Shown in pieces: positions 1 through 7,797 of a stretch of DNA of 8,042 bases. The position numbers and the translations under genes are program-made. Within the stretch, counting starts at the first letter, position 1, and every line of letters starts with the position of its first letter. Origin of the DNA: Gammaproteobacteria bacterium (lineage in GTDB: Bacteria > Pseudomonadota > Gammaproteobacteria > Immundisolibacterales > Immundisolibacteraceae); the NCBI GenBank assembly GCA_003645395.1, contig QNFC01000066.1:1-8042 (forward strand). The letters run 5' to 3'. A model generated the notes under the pieces. It searched no databases and had not been told where the DNA came from. It was given only the letters and a program-made list of their open reading frames with translations.

Positions 1-1278
1 GCCCAACTGGGTGTGGCTATCGGCGCGCTCTATCCACAGTCCCAGCGTCTGAACAGCAGCGCCACCAATATATCGCCGCCTGACAGCAGCGGTTCCACCT
101 CCAATTACTGGCAGTACGGCCTGGGTTTAAATGCGGCCTGGGAGATCGATTTCTGGGGTCGTTTCCGCCGCGGCATCGAGTCGGCTGATGCGGCTTTTAT
201 GGCGTCTATTGCTGCCTACGATCAGGCCCTCATCCTCCTCACCGCGCAGGTGGTCGATACCTACGCCATCATCCGCTCCACCGAGGAACAATTACGCATA
301 TCACAGGAAAATATTCGCCTGCAGCAGCGCAGCTACGACATCACCGAGGTGCTCTACCGCAACGGGCAGAATTCCGGGCTCGACATGCAACAGGCGCAAT
401 CCCTGTTACTCAGCACCGAGTCCACTATCCCCGCACTCGACATAGCCCTCAAGCAGGCGCGTAATGCGCTATCAACACTACTGGGCCAGGCGCCTGGTAC
501 GGTAACCGAGTTGCTAGCTCGCGAAAACGGCATCCCGAGTATTCCGGCAGATATTCCGGTGGGCTTCCCCGCCGACATGCTGCGCCGCCGGCCGGATGTA
601 CGCCAGGCGGAGTTGCAGGCAATGGCGCAAAATGCACTGGTCGGCCTGGCTGAAGCGGACCTCTACCCAAGTTTTAGTCTAATCGGCTCCCTTGGCCTGT
701 CAGCGGGGGGACCCGTCGACGATGATTTTGGAGACCTGTTCGATTCTGACGCCATCACTTACACCATCGGTCCATCTTTTAGCTCGCCATTTTTAAGTTA
801 CGGTCGGATCCGAAACAATGTCCGCGTACAGGATGCTCGACTGCAACAGGCGCTGGTCAACTACCGTGAAACCGTGCTGCAGGCTGCACGCGAGGCCGAA
901 AATGCGATCGCCGGTTTTAAGGGCAAAGACCAACAAACCGCCCTTCTTGCCAAAACGGTAGCCTCGTCGAAGCGCTCTAACGAGCTGGCCACGCTACGCT
1001 TTCGCGAGGGTTTTTCTGATTACCAGCGGGTGCTGGACGCGCAACAGGCATTATTTACCCAGCAACAGCGCTACGTCACCAGCCAAAGCGATAAGGTCCG
1101 CAGCTTGATCGCACTCTACAAAGCCCTTGGCGGTGGCTGGGAAGATCGCGCCGGACTGCCAATGGTTGACGCGGAAACCCTGGAAACCATGCGCCAACGA
1201 ACTAACTGGGGTGACCTGCTAGAAACTGACTTTACAGACCCCGACAAAGAAGATGGACTGCCCAAACCTGACTGGTAA
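1..1278 (+). CDS. TolC/NodT-type outer-membrane efflux factor, 5' end outside the window
   Basis: This is the outer-membrane channel of a tripartite export system: a trimeric barrel and periplasmic tunnel that docks on the membrane-fusion protein encoded next. The frame is open from base 1, so the start codon, the export signal and any lipobox lie upstream. The visible 425 residues compare with roughly 450-500 in the family, so some tens of residues are missing. The GTG at 13 is only an internal valine. Family signatures are clear: the LRRRPDV segment at 580-600, followed by AE and then an A-E-A-D-L-Y-P-S-F stretch, is the characteristic OEP-family motif between the two repeats. Long Ala/Gln-rich helices flank it, with F-R-E-G-F-S-D-Y-Q-R-V-L-D-A-Q near the C-terminal end. 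The acidic tail (TDPDKEDGLPKPDW) is unremarkable. The next gene starts 53 bp downstream on the same strand, which supports one operon. The family call is very secure; the substrate is unknown. Confidence 0.95.
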   Translation, partial: AQLGVAIGALYPQSQRLNSSATNISPPDSSGSTSNYWQYGLGLNAAWEIDFWGRFRRGIESADAAFMASIAAYDQALILLTAQVVDTYAIIRSTEEQLRISQENIRLQQRSYDITEVLYRNGQNSGLDMQQAQSLLLSTESTIPALDIALKQARNALSTLLGQAPGTVTELLARENGIPSIPADIPVGFPADMLRRRPDVRQAELQAMAQNALVGLAEADLYPSFSLIGSLGLSAGGPVDDDFGDLFDSDAITYTIGPSFSSPFLSYGRIRNNVRVQDARLQQALVNYRETVLQAAREAENAIAGFKGKDQQTALLAKTVASSKRSNELATLRFREGFSDYQRVLDAQQALFTQQQRYVTSQSDKVRSLIALYKALGGGWEDRAGLPMVDAETLETMRQRTNWGDLLETDFTDPDKEDGLPKPDW

Positions 1279-1331
1279 GCCCGGTTCAATTCATGACCAA
1301 GCCCTCTTTATAGAAAAGGAATCAAAACACA

Positions 1332-2456
1332 ATGTCAGAGCAAGTCGATCAGGCTGAAGCGGAGCAAACCGACCCTTCGAATCCATCCGCCGGCGACCCG
1401 GTGCGCAAGTGGACATTTATTATTCTCGGCCTCTGTCTGGTACTCCTCCTCTGGTACCTGCGCTCAGACCGCGTCACTCCCTATACATCGCAAGCCAGAG
1501 TAAACGCCCTGGTCGTACCCATTGCCGCAGAGATTTCCGGCACTATCACTTCTGTTTCGGTGGCCAACAATCAGCCCGTCACCGCCGGCCAGGAGCTATT
1601 CCAGATCGACGTTGACCGCTACCGTCTTGCCGTACAAACCGCTGACGCCAATCTTGAATCCGCCCGCCAGGCACTCGGAGCATCGACGGCTGCTGTCGCA
1701 GCGGCGCAAGCTTCACTCGGCTCTGCCCAGGCCAATTTGACCCGATCAAAGCAGGACGCTGTGCGCATGCGCACCATCCGCAAAGAAGACCCGGACGCGA
1801 TATCCGAGCGTCGACTGGAATCAGCCGAAGCATCATTGACAGCAGCCCAGGGCAGTGTTGCGGCGGCAGAGGCTAGCGTCGAGCAGGCGACTCAAAATAG
1901 AGGCGCGGAAGGCGAGGCCAACTCCCGTATTCAACAGGCGCTAGCCGCTCAGGGCCAGGCCCGTCTCGACCTGGAGAGATCAACAATACTGGCGCCAGCG
2001 GATGGAGTCGTTACCGGCGTGCGTCTGGATAAAGGCAGTTTCGTCTCCGCCGGTGCACCGCAAATGACCTTTATCGCCACCCATAATATCTGGGTGCAGG
2101 CCGATTTTACCGAGAACAATCTCGGCAATATCGAACCCGATGACGAGGTCGCCATCGTCTTCGATATGATGCCGGGCAACGTAATCAAAGGCTCCATTCG
2201 CGATATGGGTTTTGGTGTCGCCGTCGACTCCGCTGCGCTTGGTAGCCTGCCCACCATCGACAATGATCGCGCCTGGCTACGCAGCGCCCAGCGTTTCCCG
2301 GTGGTCATTGATTTTGACGCGCCCACTGAAAAAAGCACTAACCTCAAGGTGGGTTCACAGGCATCTGTAATGGTTTACACCGGTGAACACTGGATATTCA
2401 ATATCATCGCCGGGTTGCACATAAAGATGGTATCTATCCTCACCTATGCCTATTAG
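1332..2456 (+). CDS. HlyD/EmrA-like membrane-fusion (periplasmic adaptor) protein
   Basis: This adaptor of 374 residues links an inner-membrane exporter to the outer-membrane channel. The start is ATG 1332, preceded by AAGGA at 1316-1320 (11 bases away). After a polar cytoplasmic N-terminus, one membrane segment spans about residues 27-43. The first half of the lipoyl-like barrel-sandwich domain follows (about 62-98, including I-S-G-T-I-T-S-V-S-V and V-T-A-G-Q-E-L-F-Q-I-D). Next come a long Ala/Gln/Glu-rich coiled-coil hairpin (about 100-212), the second lipoyl half (about 216-250, ILAPADGVVTGV), and a beta-barrel region up to about 350. A conserved-looking aromatic, amphipathic tail (352-374) resembles that of the YibH/YiaV group of HlyD-family proteins. 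It lies between the outer-membrane factor and a DUF2955 protein whose start is 2 bp beyond its stop, so the three products probably work as one complex. The specific substrate is not deducible. Confidence 0.95.
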   Translation: MSEQVDQAEAEQTDPSNPSAGDPVRKWTFIILGLCLVLLLWYLRSDRVTPYTSQARVNALVVPIAAEISGTITSVSVANNQPVTAGQELFQIDVDRYRLAVQTADANLESARQALGASTAAVAAAQASLGSAQANLTRSKQDAVRMRTIRKEDPDAISERRLESAEASLTAAQGSVAAAEASVEQATQNRGAEGEANSRIQQALAAQGQARLDLERSTILAPADGVVTGVRLDKGSFVSAGAPQMTFIATHNIWVQADFTENNLGNIEPDDEVAIVFDMMPGNVIKGSIRDMGFGVAVDSAALGSLPTIDNDRAWLRSAQRFPVVIDFDAPTEKSTNLKVGSQASVMVYTGEHWIFNIIAGLHIKMVSILTYAY

Positions 2457-2458
2457 CC

Positions 2459-3589
2459 GTGACTACGGAAGCGAACTTGGCTGAGGCTACGCCAACGGAC
2501 ACGAAGCCCAATCAACCGGGGCAGGCGGATCGCGAGGTGGCAGCCAGCGATATCGCCAGCCGCCGCATACTAAGAATGGCGCTGGGAACAGCGCTATCCC
2601 TATGGTTTTCCCAGGTTGCGGCATGGCCTATGTCGTTTTTAGCCCCCGTATTCACCCTGGTTCTACTCTCCTTGCCACTCCCCCCGCCCGGTCTTAAAAG
2701 CGGGGTAACATTTGTTCTGGCACTTGTTTCACCACTGATTTTAGGCGCGCTAACCCTGCTACCCTTCCTCGAACACCTACGCCCGGCAGGCGTGTCACTC
2801 ATCGCCCTGGCTCTGTTTTACAGCTTCTATTTCACTGCTCGTGGTGGCTCACCGGCCATGGGCACATTCATGACAATGGGACTGACTTTGGTAGTAACCA
2901 TCGGCAGTGTCAGCATCGATATGATCTTTCCCCTCGCTCAGGGCCTGGCATTGGGTGCTATTTTCGGACTGGCATTTGTCTGGATCGCCCACACTCTATT
3001 GCCAGACCTTGTAGCCGGGCCTGCGGGACCGGCCAATGCACCTGCACCGCCAAAGCCTGACCTGCGGGCCGCGCGTAGAAAGGCGCTGCGAGCCATGCTC
3101 ATCACCTACCCCATCACCCTGTTGTTTCTGTTCTCAAGCGCCAGTACCAGCTATACAGCGGTAATGATCAAGGTGGCATCAATGGGCCAGCAAGCCAGTG
3201 TTGACAATAGCCGGGAAATGGGACGCTCCATGATGGAATCAACGTTATGGGGTGGCGTCGGCGCCATTATCGCCTGGCAGATTTTAAGTATCTGGCCCTC
3301 CCTGCTCATGTATACCTTGCTGATTGGCCTGGCGGGATTACTGTTTGGACCCCGTATTTTCCAGGGAGCCACGATGCACCCGAAGTTTTCCATGTGGTCC
3401 TATGCGTTTACCACCATGATTATAGTTTTAGCCCCCGCAGTGCTCGACAGTCAGGGTGGCTCGGCGGCTGGTGGCGCGTTTTATTCCCGCCTGTTTCTGT
3501 TTGTGGTCATTGCTGTTTACGGCTCAGTTGCGGTGGCCGTGTTCGATGCTTTCTGGCCAGCGAAAGATCCTGCCGAGTCCGCCAAGTAA
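2459..3589 (+). CDS. DUF2955/FUSC-like inner-membrane transport protein
   Basis: This polytopic membrane protein of 376 residues is probably the inner-membrane partner of the HlyD-like adaptor. A charged, Pro/Thr-rich cytoplasmic N-terminus (1-38) precedes a hydrophobic block of about five or six membrane segments (about 40-182). A Pro/Ala-rich basic loop (183-210) leads to a second block of about five segments (about 213-366). This two-part layout resembles FUSC/aromatic-acid exporters (the fusaric acid resistance and AaeB type), and DUF2955 proteins are typically encoded beside HlyD-family adaptors. The polar stretch SREMGRSMMESTLWGG (251-266) is likely a functional conserved motif. The GTG start at 2459 lies 2 bp after the upstream stop with no good ribosome-binding site, which suggests translational coupling. 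ATG at 2576 (residue 40) is a possible alternative but would remove the whole cytoplasmic tail. The family call is good; the transport function is inferred from context. Confidence 0.85.
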   Translation: MTTEANLAEATPTDTKPNQPGQADREVAASDIASRRILRMALGTALSLWFSQVAAWPMSFLAPVFTLVLLSLPLPPPGLKSGVTFVLALVSPLILGALTLLPFLEHLRPAGVSLIALALFYSFYFTARGGSPAMGTFMTMGLTLVVTIGSVSIDMIFPLAQGLALGAIFGLAFVWIAHTLLPDLVAGPAGPANAPAPPKPDLRAARRKALRAMLITYPITLLFLFSSASTSYTAVMIKVASMGQQASVDNSREMGRSMMESTLWGGVGAIIAWQILSIWPSLLMYTLLIGLAGLLFGPRIFQGATMHPKFSMWSYAFTTMIIVLAPAVLDSQGGSAAGGAFYSRLFLFVVIAVYGSVAVAVFDAFWPAKDPAESAK

Positions 3590-3666
3590 TCCAGCCTTAA
3601 CACCGAAAGCTAAATTCTGCTGACTGGGCACTCCCATGTTTAACGGACCCTTCACGCCCGGGGCGA

Positions 3667-6600
3667 CTACTCCCCGTATTTACTGATATCTACCACGTCG
3701 ACCTGCTCCGGGTTCAGACACTCTTCTGAGTATTTCAAATAAACGCCGGAATCGATAAATAGGTTAAAACAGTCTTTATCAAGATGGCCATCGAGCACCA
3801 TCCTGTGAAGGATGTCTATCGCCACGCTAACGGGCTTGGCTTTTTTATAGGGTCTGTCGCCAGCGGTGAGCGCCTCGAAAATATCGGCAACCGCCAGTAT
3901 TCGCTCGGGAATACTCAACTGGTCGCCGGACAGTTTTCTTGGGTAGCCTTTGCCATGCATGGTTTCGTGGTGAGTCGATGCGTAACGCGGCACATTCTGC
4001 AGCTCGGGAGGAAAAGGCAGGCTATCCAGCATTTTTATGGTGCTGATCATATGCTCATTGATTTTAAAGCGATCTTCCGCAGTCAATGTGCCACGGGATA
4101 TGGACAGGTTGTAGATCTCCCCCTGGTTATAGAGATGCTCTGGAATATCCATATCGATACCCATGTGCGGAGGATAATCGGTGGTACCACTCCTTTCGAT
4201 AACATGCCCAGGTTTGTCAGCGAGTAGTTTTTCCGCAGCTGGCAGGCTCTCTGGCTCGCCCCGTAAACGTAGCTCTTCTACCGGGGAGAGTCCCAGTCGA
4301 TCATCAAAATAGCGATACCAGGTTTTGCTACCAATAGTTCGTAGGCGTGCCTGTTTCTCCGGGTCGAGAAATTCCCCGCCCACATTACAGTTGGCAACAA
4401 ATTTGTAGTCATCCTGGAGCGTGGCCTGCCGCAACTCCAGTTCCTGAATCAATGCTTCTCGCTGTTCCGGGTTTTCGGCCAGTGATTTCCAGTAGTCGAT
4501 CTCCGCATCGCGGTACAGCACCTCAAAACGCATCCGCACCTCATGAATACGGTTATAGATTGCTTCCAGCTTGCTGCCTTTATCGACGATATGCTCGGGC
4601 GTAATGATTTTCCCGCAGTCGTGCAGCCAGGCACCAATCTGGTATTCCCGCCACTGCTCATCGGTTTCTAGTTTGAATGACTCGAATGCCGGCGCATCAC
4701 TGGCTGATGCCTCCTCAGCAAGCATCAGCGCCAGCAGTGGCACCCGCTCACAATGGCCGCCGGTATAGGCGGATTTATCATCAATAGCCTGTGCAATCAG
4801 GTGAATAAATGAGTCCATCAGGTCCCGCTGTGCCTGCTCATGCGTGCGAATAGCACTGACCATCTCAACCATGGACTCAGACAGTTGATCGAGTTCGTTA
4901 ATATTGCTGGTGACCTGCTGCACATCTTTGTACAGGCGATCCCGCACCTTGTCGTTTTCCAGCACGAGCGCCTTGATCGGGCGAACAATGGGCGTGGCAA
5001 ACAACCATGAAAAAGGCAGAACCAGTAACAGGAAGCACGCGGTTATCTCAATGGAGTTTTTAACCTTGTCCATAAACGGACCGAGGATAGCCACCTCAGG
5101 CACACGAACCCCAAAAAATAGCGGCCGATTATCGCCAGCAACAATTCGAGTTCCGTAAACAAAATAGGTTTCCCCATTCAGGCTAGTTTCAATAAGCTGA
5201 TCTAGCAGCGACGGATCGGACGTCATACCAACCAGCAACTCGCTGGTAACACGGCCCGCTTCAACCTGATCGCTCTGCGCGTCGAAATCCAGCCATTGCT
5301 GCTTTAGATAATCCCGCTGTGTAACCCCCATCGCGGCGATCGCTCTGTTAATAAGCTGCAACAATTCCGGGTTATCATTCTGCACCAGGATTCGCAGTGT
5401 GTCGGGCACCTCTGCCTCACCAAAAGGCTTGTGATGGAGCACCAGCCCTTCGAGGTAGGAGTAACTGATGACGTGACGCAGAGTCACTTCATTATCAAGA
5501 GCCGCAAAAACCTCGCCACTCTGCACCTTTCGAAGTGCCTCGAGGGTATTGGCTACCTCGATAACGATGATGTCCGGAAAACGCTCACGCACCAGCGGGA
5601 TAATCGACCAGTCGACGGGAATGGCGAGGGTTTTACCCCACATTTGTTCCAGGCTTTCTAAATCGGTAACCGCTGCTCTCGTCGCCAGTGCATAGGGCGC
5701 TTCGGCGTAGCTAATACTTGTCAGTCCCCATTGAGCATTCTCTGTTGTCGGCACAACCGATTGCAGCAGGTCCAGGTCCCCGGCCTGAAACAGGGACATT
5801 AGCTCACCCCAACTAACTCCGTTAACAAATTCAAACTGCAACCCGGTCATTTTGCCTATCATTCGGATCACATCGACCGAATAGCCTCGCGGGACTCCGC
5901 CAGCGGCGTAGTCAAAAGGCGGCCAGTTCATCTCATTGGACACTTTGAGCGTCGGCTGGGTGGCGACAAAGGCCTTTTCTGCGCTGGTCATTAAGAAATC
6001 TGGTACGGGGAATTCAGCTGAACTCTCCGTTGATTCCACACTCGCGGCAATGATTTCGCCATCTTCGTTATAGAGGAACATTTCTCCGTAATCAGCCACT
6101 TGCTGACTCGCCAGGAAACTCGATATTGCGCTCAAGGTCATGTCGATGCCCACAACCGTAGCGGTCTCGCCCATCCGTCTGGAAATGGTCTGCCCGGCCT
6201 GACCCGACTGGGCAAACAGGTAAGGATCGCTTCGGTAGACGCCACCTGACTTCATGGCATGGGTATACCAGGCCCGTGTGCGGACATCAAAATCCGTTGG
6301 TTCGGACCGTGCCAGACGCAAATTAAAGCCATCGTCGTAATAGCTAATGTGGCGCTGTCTCGCCGTGCCTTCGCCCTCAACTCGAATCAGCAGCCAGCGA
6401 TCCGTCGGCAGTGCATGCAGCGATTTACGTGCCGCCTCGCCGACATTGAGATTAATCAGCTCGAAAAATGATCCGTCTTCATGCCCCAGGTAGATCCCGT
6501 AATGCATCGGGTTCTTTTCCATGAAATCTACGAAAACCTCGACCTGAGGCGCTTCCTCTTTGTCACTACCCAACGCAGAATTCTGTGCCAGCAAATCGAT

Positions 6601-6813
6601 AACACTGCTGTTCTTGTCACCTATGCCGCGTAACTCACTGGCAACAGACCGGGACGCCAGGGTGTAGAGACTGCGTGCGGCATCTTTAGCCAGGGACTGG
6701 CCGGAGTAATACTGCAAACCGATTGCCAGCGCTGCAGTCAGCACCGTGGCCAGCGCAACGACTGAAACAACGACAAAGCGAATACTGGGATTGAATTTTC
6801 TTAAGCGTGACAC
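3667..6813 (-). CDS. Membrane sensor HD-GYP phosphodiesterase with dCache and Venus-flytrap (SBP_bac_3) domains
   Basis: This 1048-residue protein is a predicted c-di-GMP phosphodiesterase driven by a periplasmic signal. A membrane segment (about 13-33) leads to a dCache-like sensor (about 36-260) with the typical V-R-T-R-A-W-Y (177-183), D-P-Y and G-I-D-M-T-L-S (222-228) stretches. A BvgS-like solute-binding domain follows (about 288-510; W297-P-P-F, A-L-D-N at 438-441). Cache-like sequence then seems to resume (about 546-580) before membrane segment 2 (about 586-607) and a HAMP-like linker. The HD-GYP domain (about 664-1025) keeps H687, H731-D732-x-G734-K735, H921, H948-H949-E950, G-K-G-Y-P (954-958) and D977, so it should bind metal and be active. 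About 145 extra residues sit between HDCGK and H921. The start is GTG at 6813-6811: an in-frame TAG lies only two codons upstream, and no clear Shine-Dalgarno is seen. The gene converges on the efflux operon and appears monocistronic. The ligand is unknown. Confidence 0.93.
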   Translation of the reverse strand: MSRLRKFNPSIRFVVVSVVALATVLTAALAIGLQYYSGQSLAKDAARSLYTLASRSVASELRGIGDKNSSVIDLLAQNSALGSDKEEAPQVEVFVDFMEKNPMHYGIYLGHEDGSFFELINLNVGEAARKSLHALPTDRWLLIRVEGEGTARQRHISYYDDGFNLRLARSEPTDFDVRTRAWYTHAMKSGGVYRSDPYLFAQSGQAGQTISRRMGETATVVGIDMTLSAISSFLASQQVADYGEMFLYNEDGEIIAASVESTESSAEFPVPDFLMTSAEKAFVATQPTLKVSNEMNWPPFDYAAGGVPRGYSVDVIRMIGKMTGLQFEFVNGVSWGELMSLFQAGDLDLLQSVVPTTENAQWGLTSISYAEAPYALATRAAVTDLESLEQMWGKTLAIPVDWSIIPLVRERFPDIIVIEVANTLEALRKVQSGEVFAALDNEVTLRHVISYSYLEGLVLHHKPFGEAEVPDTLRILVQNDNPELLQLINRAIAAMGVTQRDYLKQQWLDFDAQSDQVEAGRVTSELLVGMTSDPSLLDQLIETSLNGETYFVYGTRIVAGDNRPLFFGVRVPEVAILGPFMDKVKNSIEITACFLLLVLPFSWLFATPIVRPIKALVLENDKVRDRLYKDVQQVTSNINELDQLSESMVEMVSAIRTHEQAQRDLMDSFIHLIAQAIDDKSAYTGGHCERVPLLALMLAEEASASDAPAFESFKLETDEQWREYQIGAWLHDCGKIITPEHIVDKGSKLEAIYNRIHEVRMRFEVLYRDAEIDYWKSLAENPEQREALIQELELRQATLQDDYKFVANCNVGGEFLDPEKQARLRTIGSKTWYRYFDDRLGLSPVEELRLRGEPESLPAAEKLLADKPGHVIERSGTTDYPPHMGIDMDIPEHLYNQGEIYNLSISRGTLTAEDRFKINEHMISTIKMLDSLPFPPELQNVPRYASTHHETMHGKGYPRKLSGDQLSIPERILAVADIFEALTAGDRPYKKAKPVSVAIDILHRMVLDGHLDKDCFNLFIDSGVYLKYSEECLNPEQVDVVDISKYGE

Positions 6814-7006
6814 GCACTAGGACTCGTAAAAAGAATTTAGGGAATCTGACAGAAATTAAGTAAACACGAACGAGGACACATCATACGCTGACTGCTATGG
6901 AGCCAGTGTCGGTAAACCCTTCGACAGCACCGCACTTCCTGCCCCGTATGGCATCGTAGGTAAATAGAAATATTCTTTAAAACACTAAACAACTCGATGT
7001 CAGCAT

Positions 7007-7642
7007 TCACTGATTGTTCAAAGGAGCCTTAATCCGACTCGCCGCCAGGCCAATCAGCAGCAGCACCAATACGATGACCGCCCCGGTAATCAGAAAGCCG
7101 GGCAACATCCCCCAGCCCTCAACCAGAAACCCCATCATCAGCGGAGCTGCCATCACCCCACCCTTGTTAAACATGGAGCGCAACCCGAGTATCAGCCCGC
7201 GTTCGTGGGGTTCACTGTTCTGGGAGATACCGATCAGTAGCAACGGCAAACTAATGCCCAGCGCAAACCCGTGGATCAGGCTCAACCCGGCAATTGGCCA
7301 GATATTTTGAAACAGCGGCACTAGCGCAATCGCCACTGCAGACACACCGATTGACCAGATCATCGCCCAGACCAGCCCGATACGATTGGCCAGTGAATTT
7401 GCCACCAGGCTGCCAACGGTCGCGCCGCCATTCGCTAATGTCATCAACAGCCCGATAATCGCTGCGGCAAACCCCACTTCGTCCAGGTAAACCGGATAGA
7501 AAGAGGTATCGATGCCGCCAGACATCAGCCGTGCCAGCGTAATGGCCAGCATGATCACCAGCATTGGCCGCTTAAATACCGGCAATGCCGCGCGGTAAGA
7601 GTTGATGCAAATTTTCCAGGTTGAATCCTGCGCTGCAGCATG
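7007..7642 (-). pseudogene. C-terminal half of an MFS transporter (N-terminal six helices missing)
   Basis: From about residue 12 of the reading frame that opens at GTG 7675, the sequence reads as the second half of a major facilitator superfamily transporter. A central cytoplasmic loop (S-Y-R-A-A-L-P-V-F-K-R-P) is followed by six hydrophobic helices at about residues 39-57, 67-88, 99-120, 124-150, 166-187 and 191-211, ending A-A-S-R-I-K-A-P-L-N-N-Q. A-N-S-L-A-N-R-I-G between the second and third of these matches the repeated MFS loop after TM8. Full-length MFS proteins have about 380-450 residues and 12 helices; here TM1-6 are absent. No trace of them is seen upstream, where the frame instead contains dioxygenase-like sequence. 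I therefore call it a truncated remnant. The left boundary of MFS sequence is approximate (about 7615-7645). It could still be translated from GTG 7675 as a half-size membrane protein, but that GTG lies inside the dioxygenase-like segment and has no good ribosome-binding site. Confidence 0.75.
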
Positions 7643-7738
7643 AACGTCAGCATCAACAAACACCCGTCGATTCACCCAACCTGTTTCCGGATTGACAAGG
7701 TCCCCCGGACGCTACGGATTAAATTGCTCAATTTTCAT
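7643..7738 (-). pseudogene. N-terminal fragment of a Rieske ring-hydroxylating dioxygenase alpha subunit, with an internal TAG
   Basis: On the - strand, ATG at 7738-7736 opens a frame reading MKIEQFNP, then TAG (7714-7712), then R-P-G-D and LVNPETGWVNRRVFVDAD, in the same frame as the MFS remnant. The block 'LVNPETG-W-VNRR-VFVDADV' closely resembles the extreme N-terminus of aromatic ring-hydroxylating dioxygenase alpha subunits, where a 'LVD/NPE-G--xRRIF-D' stretch comes just before the Rieske domain. Here the similarity stops after about V-H-A-A, and neither Rieske ligand motif (C-x-H, C-x2-H) follows; the MFS half follows instead. Most of a gene of about 430-470 codons is therefore missing. 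The start is supported by a strong ribosome-binding site at 7745-7752. The stop may have replaced a sense codon by point mutation. The dioxygenase call comes from recognised similarity over about 25 residues and is not certain. An alternative is an unrelated eight-codon leader peptide. Confidence 0.6.
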
Positions 7739-7744
7739 TTTTTG

Positions 7745-7752
7745 CCCTCTCC
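7745..7752 (-). promoter_or_regulatory. Ribosome-binding site of the dioxygenase-like remnant
   Basis: The - strand reads GGAGAGGG followed by CAAAAA and then ATG (7738-7736). The GAGG core lies seven bases from the ATG. It is the best Shine-Dalgarno match in this part of the window. It decides in favour of the ATG at 7738, rather than the GTG at 7675, as the ancestral start of this frame, even though a TAG now follows eight codons later. Confidence 0.7.
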
Positions 7753-7797
7753 ATTGCCACCGCCCAGACATCGGGGAAATTAATCTGCTGGCGAGCG

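Noticed and set aside
3632..3665. Short inverted repeats (TGGG-CACT-CCCA and the CGCCC-G-GGGCG stretch) between the convergent genes as a terminator
   Set aside because: One stem has only four pairs, the other has a single-base loop, and neither is followed by a T-run. Nothing here supports a rho-independent terminator.
3784..4227. A 147-codon + strand open frame inside the HD-GYP gene
   Set aside because: It is the antisense shadow of the catalytic HD-GYP motifs, which are clearly coding on the - strand. It has no start signal and no recognisable family.
6907..6926. TGTCG...CGACA inverted repeat upstream of the HD-GYP gene
   Set aside because: A five-pair stem with a ten-base loop and no T-tract or recognisable operator form is expected by chance in this much sequence.
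6820..7006. Promoter for the HD-GYP gene, for example TTTACT or TTGTTT boxes on the - strand
   Set aside because: The -10 partners at 17-18 bp match only about three of six bases, so no candidate stands out enough to annotate.
7673..7675. GTG 7675 as the genuine start of an intact 222-residue transporter
   Set aside because: The residues after it continue the dioxygenase-like block that begins upstream, there is no good ribosome-binding site, and an MFS protein with only TM7-12 is half the family length. A translated remnant remains possible.
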